The notes beneath the pieces were generated by a model. That model was not told the DNA's origin, did not search any database, and saw only the letters and a list, made by a program, of their open reading frames with translations. A stretch of 9,966 nt of DNA, taken from contig JAFYCQ010000232.1 in assembly GCA_017539635.1 (NCBI GenBank), forward strand, positions 1-9,966, read 5' to 3'. This DNA is from Oscillospiraceae bacterium (lineage in GTDB: Bacteria > Bacillota > Clostridia > Oscillospirales > Oscillospiraceae). Positions 6,640-9,966 of this stretch are shown here, piece after piece (position 1 is the stretch's first letter; the number at the start of each line of letters is the position of its first letter). Position numbers and translations under genes: made by a program.

Positions 6640-7182
6640 TTAGATATACCTCAGTAAGTCCTCCACACCTTTGCGCTTCGGGCAGGCAGGGATTTCTGCG
6701 GCATAACCCAACGCAATGATCGCGGTCAAAACCTGATCCTCTGCCAGTCCAAGAAACGCGGGCAGCTTTTCTTCGTCATAGATACCCATTATGACAGTGG
6801 CCAGTCCCATTTCATGTGCCGCCAGACAAAAAGTCTGACAGGCAATACCCGCGTCAAAATACTGCCAGCGGTCTTCTTTCTTCGTGGTATATGAGCCGTC
6901 ACGCTCATAACCGCAGCGGCCTGTCTGTGTGACCATAGCGATCAGAACAGGCGCGGAGCGGACAGTGGCTGCGTTGAATGAGGGCAGCATTTCCGCCGCG
7001 ATCGTTTCCTTTGCAGCCGGATCGGTGATTGCGATATACCGGGCGGTCTGCGTGTTCTTCCAGGAAGGAGCGAAAGACGCGGCAGTAACAACAGCTTCAA
7101 TTTGCTCGTTTTCTACCGGCTTTTCCAAAAAGCGCCTGACGCTGCGCCGCGTGGTGATTGCTTCAAATGTGTTCTTAAACAA
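6640..7182 (-). CDS. Nitroreductase-family FMN-dependent oxidoreductase
   Basis: A 180-residue protein if started at the TTG at 7182. The frame stays open to 7263, but that would overlap the upstream gene by about 70 bases. The TTG has GAAAGG six bases before it and lies 10 bases behind the ferredoxin stop, so I chose it. The FMN-binding start TTRRSVRRF (residues 10-18) is typical, followed by APSWKNTQ (38-45), a central DAGIACQTFCLAAHEMGLAT and a closing VIMGIYDEEKLPAFLGL and IALGYAAEIP. These enzymes are cytoplasmic homodimers that use NAD(P)H to reduce nitro compounds, quinones or flavins; the substrate cannot be read from sequence. It is the second gene of a two-gene operon with the ferredoxin-like protein, a possible electron donor or partner (inference). 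Confidence 0.88.
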   Translation of the reverse strand: MFKNTFEAITTRRSVRRFLEKPVENEQIEAVVTAASFAPSWKNTQTARYIAITDPAAKETIAAEMLPSFNAATVRSAPVLIAMVTQTGRCGYERDGSYTTKKEDRWQYFDAGIACQTFCLAAHEMGLATVIMGIYDEEKLPAFLGLAEDQVLTAIIALGYAAEIPACPKRKGVEDLLRYI

Positions 7183-7192
7183 TACCTGCCTT

Positions 7193-7894
7193 TCAGTTAT
7201 TCTGTTCAATGATTTGACCGTCTGTGGAGATCGTTGCAACGCTCCACGGAATAAACTTCCCACTGGCTTGCAGCGCCTGTTTTACCGCATTTTCGATGCC
7301 GCCGCAACAGGGCACTTCCATCCGGACAACGGTTACGCTCTTGATACTGTTCCCGGCGATGATCTGCGTCAGCTTCTCAGTATAGTCCACCATATCCAGC
7401 TTCGGACAGCCAATCAGTGTGATTCTGTTTTTGATGAAATCATTGTGGAAGTTCCCGTAAGCGTAAGCGGTGCAATCGGCGGCGACCAGCAGATTTGCGC
7501 CGTTGAAATAGGGAGCGTTTACGGGAGCCAGCTTGATTTGCACCGGCCACTGAGAAAGACGGCTGTGGACTGTCACGTCTTCAACCTGCGTTTCTTCGCG
7601 GTGAATTGCTTTTGAGACTGTGCCGGGGCAGCCGCAAGGCAGCGTTTCAACGCCTTTATTCAGTTTTGCCGCCTTTACCGCCGCTTCATTGTACGCCGGC
7701 GCTTCCCGTTCCTCAAAAGTAATTGCTCCTGTCGGGCAGGCGGGTAAGCAGTCGCCAAGACCGTCGCAGTAGTCCTCCCGGAGCAGTTTCGCCTTGCCGT
7801 CAACGATACCGATTGCTCCCTCGTGGCATGCTTCGGCGCAGATCCCGCAACCATTGCAACTGCCCTCGTCGATTTTGATGATTTTTCTAAGCAT
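7193..7894 (-). CDS. Ferredoxin-like iron-sulfur protein with two 4Fe-4S motifs and a Cys-containing C-terminal domain
   Basis: A 233-residue protein from the ATG at 7894, which has AAAAAAGGGG eight bases upstream and places the ferredoxin fold at the N-terminus, as in homologues I remember. Cluster 1 is Cys13-x2-Cys16-x2-Cys19-x3-Cys23. The second motif is Cys43-x5-Cys49-x3-Cys53-Pro (DYCDGLGDCLPACPTGAI). CGCPG follows at 87-91. The C-terminal part (about 117-233) has LLVAADCTAYAYG (Cys141), LIGCPKLD (Cys163) and VPCCGG (196-199), cysteines that could bind a further cluster or metal. The protein is presumably a cytoplasmic electron carrier. It lies upstream of the nitroreductase and divergent from a Crp/Fnr regulator, a neighbourhood suggesting redox or nitrosative-stress duty. 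Its exact partner is not known. An in-frame upstream extension is discussed separately. Confidence 0.87.
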   Translation of the reverse strand: MLRKIIKIDEGSCNGCGICAEACHEGAIGIVDGKAKLLREDYCDGLGDCLPACPTGAITFEEREAPAYNEAAVKAAKLNKGVETLPCGCPGTVSKAIHREETQVEDVTVHSRLSQWPVQIKLAPVNAPYFNGANLLVAADCTAYAYGNFHNDFIKNRITLIGCPKLDMVDYTEKLTQIIAGNSIKSVTVVRMEVPCCGGIENAVKQALQASGKFIPWSVATISTDGQIIEQNN

Positions 7895-8218
7895 AATATG
7901 TTCCCCTTTTTTGTACTGGTCAGCTTGTTGCCTTCCGGGTTTACACATCCGATTCCATCTCGATTTTAAAATGTTAATCACATCGCTGTCCGGGCAGCAA
8001 AACTGAATATTGCCGTTTTGCGCCGTACCTGAGAGTATCAATATACGGGAAAGCGACTTACATGGCCATGGGGCAAAGTGCGCCCCGGTCTGTATCAAAA
8101 TCGAATACATCTCCGATCTTATGTACCCGATGGCAGGCATGATTTCCTTTCCGTTCAACTAAGGTAATTCTAACTTTGGTTTTGGCTTCATCCCGCTCAC
8201 CTTATAATTCCCTCTTTA
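7895..8218. other. Long leader or spacer between the ferredoxin operon and the Crp/Fnr gene
   Basis: About 320 bases without a clear gene. On the minus strand the ferredoxin frame remains open upstream to a TTG at 8158. Within it an ATG at 8140 with AAAGG five bases before it would add 82 residues (MPAIGYIRSEMYSI...). I recognise no domain there, and the ferredoxin ATG has its own better ribosome binding site. A 5-bp GGGGC/GCCCC hairpin lies at 8070-8086. The only good minus-strand -10 I found is TATAAT at 8240-8235, with a poor -35 (CAGACC, 8263-8258). If used, it would give a leader of over 300 bases. No promoter is firmly supported for the ferredoxin operon. Confidence 0.4.
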
Positions 8219-8247
8219 TTGACTTTCTGATTTCATTATAATACAAT
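8219..8247 (+). promoter_or_regulatory. Predicted promoter of the Crp/Fnr regulator gene
   Basis: TTGACT (8219-8224), 17 bases, then TACAAT (8242-8247), each one base off consensus. The predicted start, near 8254, falls inside the inverted repeat at 8250-8269. A TATAAT at 8237-8242 has only a 12-base spacing to the same -35 and was not preferred for this strand. Confidence 0.65.
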
Positions 8248-8249
8248 GG

Positions 8250-8278
8250 AAACAACAGGTCTGTTGTTTATCCAACAG
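8250..8278 (+). promoter_or_regulatory. Overlapping inverted repeats with three CAACAG half-sites, likely operator of the Crp/Fnr regulator
   Basis: Half-sites lie at 8253-8258 (CAACAG), 8261-8266 (CTGTTG) and 8273-8278 (CAACAG). The first two form a perfect 9-bp-arm palindrome with a 2-base centre (8250-8269). The last two form TGTTG-N6-CAACA (8262-8277), the same 5-6-5 geometry as the classical CRP/FNR site. The array covers the predicted transcription start and ends one base before the AAAGGAGG ribosome binding site region. Autorepression by the downstream regulator is the simplest reading (inference). As RNA, the middle half-site can pair with either neighbour. Confidence 0.65.
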
Positions 8279-8291
8279 AAAGGAGGCTTTT

Positions 8292-8960
8292 ATGAAAAAG
8301 TATGTCTCTATTCTAAAAAGAACAAAGTTGTTTTCCGGCGTAGGTGATGATGACATTCTATCTATGCTGAATTGTCTGAACGCCACCGTCCGAGAGTATA
8401 GCAAGGGTGAATATGTGTTTTGTCAAGGCGAGTACATTCGCAATCTGATGATTCTTGCAGCGGGCAGACTTCACATTCAGGAAGAGGACTATTGGGGCAA
8501 TCTAAACATCTTGAATGAGATCCGCCCTGGAGAAATGTTTGGAGAAGCCTACATTGTACCAAACAGCGGCCCTTTGATGGACGATGTCATTGCTGTTGAA
8601 GAAAGCGTGGTTCTCTTTTTCGATATTGAACGTATACTGACCGTATGCCCCTCTGCCTGTCCTTTTCACACACGGCTGGTAAAAAATATATTCTATACGA
8701 TATCGGATAAGAATAAAAGCCTTGTTCAAAAACTCAGCTATATGTCTCAACGAACCACAAGAGAAAAGCTGCTGTCCTACCTTTCCGATGAGGCGAAGCG
8801 GCAAAACAGCAGTTCTTTTTCTATTTCGTTTAACCGACAGCAGCTTGCGGACTATCTTTCGGTAGACCGAAGCGCCATGTCCAATGAACTATGTAAACTG
8901 CGTGACGAAGGTATGCTTGATTTTCATAAGAGTGAATTTACATTGTCTCAAGCAAAATAG
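8292..8960 (+). CDS. Crp/Fnr-family transcriptional regulator
   Basis: A 222-residue protein, normal Crp/Fnr length. Residues 1 to about 125 form the cyclic-nucleotide-binding-type beta-roll (KLFSGVGDDDILSML, YSKGEYVFCQGE, RPGEMFGEAYIV). A dimerisation helix follows (about 126-165, ending MSQRTTREKLLSYL), then the winged helix with FNRQQLADYLSVDRSAMSNE (180-199) and KLRDEGMLDFHKSEFTL. The Arg-Ser motif that binds cAMP phosphate in CRP is not evident. Cysteines at 28, 44, 119, 123 and 201 are not in the N-terminal FNR cluster arrangement, though Cys119-x3-Cys123 is typical of this clostridial subgroup as I remember it. AAAGGAGG lies just upstream of the ATG. It is divergent from the ferredoxin-nitroreductase operon, its likely target besides itself. 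Its codon use is more AT-rich than the genes to its left. Confidence 0.93.
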   Translation: MKKYVSILKRTKLFSGVGDDDILSMLNCLNATVREYSKGEYVFCQGEYIRNLMILAAGRLHIQEEDYWGNLNILNEIRPGEMFGEAYIVPNSGPLMDDVIAVEESVVLFFDIERILTVCPSACPFHTRLVKNIFYTISDKNKSLVQKLSYMSQRTTREKLLSYLSDEAKRQNSSSFSISFNRQQLADYLSVDRSAMSNELCKLRDEGMLDFHKSEFTLSQAK

Positions 8961-8970
8961 TACATAATAT

Positions 8971-9183
8971 AGTATCGAATATTTCATTAGCCGAGAGGTC
9001 GATCTCTTCCAGATAGATATTCAGCTCACCGCGGAGAAGCCGGCCGGCATATATGGGATTTTTGTGTTTCATTAAGAACTGTCGCCTGCGCTCTCCCCAA
9101 ATGCCAATATTCGGACTCTCCGGCGAGATATCGTTGGGAATAAGGTAATCGCCCTAACGGTGGCAGGTCAAGTTGATATTCAT
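8971..9183 (-). pseudogene. tnpV: Truncated TnpV transposon protein gene with an internal stop
   Basis: On the minus strand an ATG at 9183, with AAGGAG (9199-9194) ten bases before it, starts MNINLTCHR. A TAG at 9156-9154 follows, and then the same frame continues GDYLIPNDISPESPNIGIWG, ERRRQFLMKHKNPIYAGRLL and RGELNIYLEEIDLSANEIFD. This matches the first two-thirds of TnpV, a small protein of unknown function carried by Tn4451-type and related clostridial elements (typically about 115-125 residues, with GDYLLPDL and IGIWGQRR near its start). The stop sits where a Gln or Glu codon is expected, consistent with one C-to-T change. Similarity ends near 8971, about ten bases from the stop codon of the Crp/Fnr gene, so the 3' third is lost. 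Confidence 0.8.
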
Positions 9184-9263
9184 ATTTGAAGTACTCCTTT
9201 GAAATATGGTGACTTCATTTTATGGTGAATGATTCGAATTGTCCAATGTGCGAACATAGAAAA

Positions 9264-9303
9264 CAGCCGGAAAAACCAATCGACTTTTCCGGCTGAAGCT
9301 TTT
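9264..9303. terminator. Intrinsic terminator, usable in both directions
   Basis: An 11-bp perfect stem, CAGCCGGAAAA (9264-9274) with TTTTCCGGCTG (9285-9295), has a 10-base loop. On the plus strand it is followed by AAGC and four T residues (9300-9303). On the minus strand it is followed directly by four T residues (9263-9260). It could end read-through from the Crp/Fnr gene 300 bases upstream and insulates the repeat array on its right. The DNA between the TnpV start (9183) and this stem shows nothing else I can name. Confidence 0.7.
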
Positions 9304-9320
9304 CATTTGCCGTCAAAATG

Positions 9321-9510
9321 TGGTATAATAACCGCAAAGCGGTCATTATACTTGATTTAAGCCGTGGCGCGGGGATGCGCCACATGGCAAATTATACCAT
9401 AGCACAGCTATGGTATAATAACCGCAAAGCGGTTATTATACTTGATTTAAGCCGTGGCGCGGGGACGCGCCACATGGCAAATTATACCATAGCGCAGCTA
9501 TGGTATAATA
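9321..9510. repeat. Two 90-bp tandem repeats of nested hairpins with extended -10 promoters, plus a 10-bp third start
   Basis: Copies 9321-9410 and 9411-9500 differ at only three positions (9344/9434, 9376/9466, 9404/9494), and a third copy begins with TGGTATAATA at 9501-9510. In each unit: hairpin 1 pairs GTATAATAACCGC with GCGGTTATTATAC around AAA (perfect in copy 2, one mismatch in copy 1). Hairpin 2 pairs GTGGCGCG with CGCGCCAC around GGGA, a GNRA-type loop, extended by GCC/GGC. Hairpin 3 pairs ATTATACCATAGC with GCTATGGTATAAT across the unit border. Hairpins 3 and 1 share GTATAAT, so they exclude each other. TGGTATAAT, an extended -10 box, occurs on the plus strand at 9321, 9411 and 9501 and on the minus strand at 9399-9391 and 9489-9481. 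I do not recognise the family. Confidence 0.9.
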
Positions 9511-9526
9511 GTTACCGGGAAGTGAT
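9501..9526 (+). promoter_or_regulatory. Extended -10 promoter and ribosome binding site of the AEC transporter
   Basis: TGGTATAAT (9501-9509), the first bases of the third repeat start, is a perfect extended -10 without a good -35. A start near 9516 would leave a leader of about 14 bases. The ribosome binding site is GGAAGTGAT (9518-9526), one base off the 16S-complementary GGAGGTGAT. Its core ends seven bases before the ATG at 9530. Equivalent promoters 90 and 180 bases upstream could give longer, hairpin-containing leaders. Confidence 0.55.
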
Positions 9527-9529
9527 ACC

Positions 9530-9966
9530 ATGATCATCAACGCGGCCTACAGCGTTATTTCCATGCTGCTTATTATTGCCCTGGGCTTTTTTATAGGCGG
9601 CACGGAGTTTTTCAAAAAGCACGACCTCGGCGGGGCCATATCGATATATCTGAAAAACATCGGCATACCCGTTTACATGTTCTACAACGCCATAACGAAT
9701 TTCCACGGACGGGAGGAGCTTTTTGAGCTCTTCAAGACGCTGCCCTACTCTCTCATGACCGTGGGAGGCTCCTTCGTCATCGGCGTCATCGTCGCTTACG
9801 CTCTGAAGATAAAGCCCAGCCGCCGGGGCACATTCGTGAACGCCTTGGGCTTTTCCAACACGGTTTTTCTCGGCTTTCCCGTCATTTCAGCCATTTTCGG
9901 CGACAGCGTCCTGCCCAAGGGAATGATACTCTATGCCGCCAACACCGTGATTTTCTGGACGGTGGG
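9530..9966 (+). CDS. AEC-family (auxin efflux carrier-like) permease, N-terminal part (cut by window end)
   Basis: From the ATG at 9530 the frame is open to the window end, giving 145 codons and two bases. The protein begins MIINAAYSVISMLLIIALGF and has hydrophobic segments at about 4-22, a re-entrant-like stretch near 42-54 (KNIGIPVYMFYNAI), about 74-90 (YSLMTVGGSFVIGVIVAY) and about 100-120. The sequence FVNALGFSNTVFLGFPVISA is the family hallmark: an Asn-x-Gly-Phe-type turn followed by GFP. AEC permeases have about ten membrane segments and about 300-320 residues; bacterial members carry organic acids such as malate, and the substrate here cannot be told. It is driven from the repeat array directly upstream. 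Codon use is again GC-rich, like the genes at the left of the window. Confidence 0.85.
   Translation, partial: MIINAAYSVISMLLIIALGFFIGGTEFFKKHDLGGAISIYLKNIGIPVYMFYNAITNFHGREELFELFKTLPYSLMTVGGSFVIGVIVAYALKIKPSRRGTFVNALGFSNTVFLGFPVISAIFGDSVLPKGMILYAANTVIFWTV

Noticed and set aside
7183..7263. N-terminal extension of the nitroreductase up to an ATG at 7263
   Set aside because: It would overlap the end of the ferredoxin gene by about 70 bases and the added residues do not look like the family. The TTG at 7182 has a ribosome binding site and starts right at the conserved FMN-binding helix.
9321..9510. CRISPR array
   Set aside because: The two copies are adjacent without spacers, 90 bp long and internally palindromic. 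No cas gene is present.
9318..9533. An open frame of 71 codons across the repeat array giving two 30-residue repeats (MWYNNRKAVIILDLSRGAG...)
   Set aside because: The unit length happens to be a multiple of three, and two of the three copy differences are silent. However, there is no ribosome binding site, the pattern is fully explained by DNA palindromes, and the frame overlaps the permease start.
9512..9706. Minus-strand open frame opposite the permease start
   Set aside because: It is a shadow of the AEC permease, which has a long open frame with family motifs and a good ribosome binding site.

Overview
The window looks like the chromosome of a Gram-positive anaerobe of class Clostridia, probably in or near the Oscillospiraceae. 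Strong AGGAGG-type ribosome binding sites, a BlaI/BlaR-type repressor and membrane-peptidase pair, a clostridial Crp/Fnr regulator with a ferredoxin, and a TnpV transposon remnant all point that way. Most of the window is GC-rich by eye. The block around 6.5-9.2 kb is more AT-rich: sampled lines of the Crp/Fnr gene are in the 40s percent GC, against about 60% in the BlaR-like gene. No rRNA, tRNA or CRISPR array was seen.

Layout. (1) 1-546: 3' end of meso-diaminopimelate dehydrogenase, with a terminator at 631-676. (2) 714-2156, minus: a membrane-anchored HtrA/DegP serine protease. (3) 2157-2342: a compact divergent control region in which the protease promoter and the BlaI-like promoter share one -35 palindrome, followed by two GTTTA-type dyads over and just after the plus-strand -10. 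(4) 2343-5871: a BlaI-like repressor overlapping a 1053-residue BlaR/M56 metallopeptidase. The latter has a very large extracytoplasmic part with no recognisable penicillin-binding module. (5) 6008-6418: a small lipoprotein with its own promoter and a leader hairpin.

(6) 6526-9183: a probably acquired block. From right to left on the minus strand a two-cluster ferredoxin-like protein and an FMN nitroreductase form an operon. A Crp/Fnr regulator is transcribed divergently from a promoter with an array of three CAACAG half-sites at its start. The block abuts mobile-element debris: a truncated TnpV gene with a nonsense codon on the right and a short unidentified, possibly recombinase-derived tail on the left. 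The genes suggest a redox or nitrosative-stress response; that is inference.

(7) 9264-9529: a bidirectional-type terminator, then two 90-bp near-identical tandem repeats made of nested hairpins. Each carries extended -10 promoters on both strands, and they run directly into the start of (8), an AEC-family (auxin efflux carrier-like) permease cut off by the window end. One 7-base segment of the repeat is complementary to the permease start-codon region, so the array may form a structural switch. This is the most unusual feature of the window.
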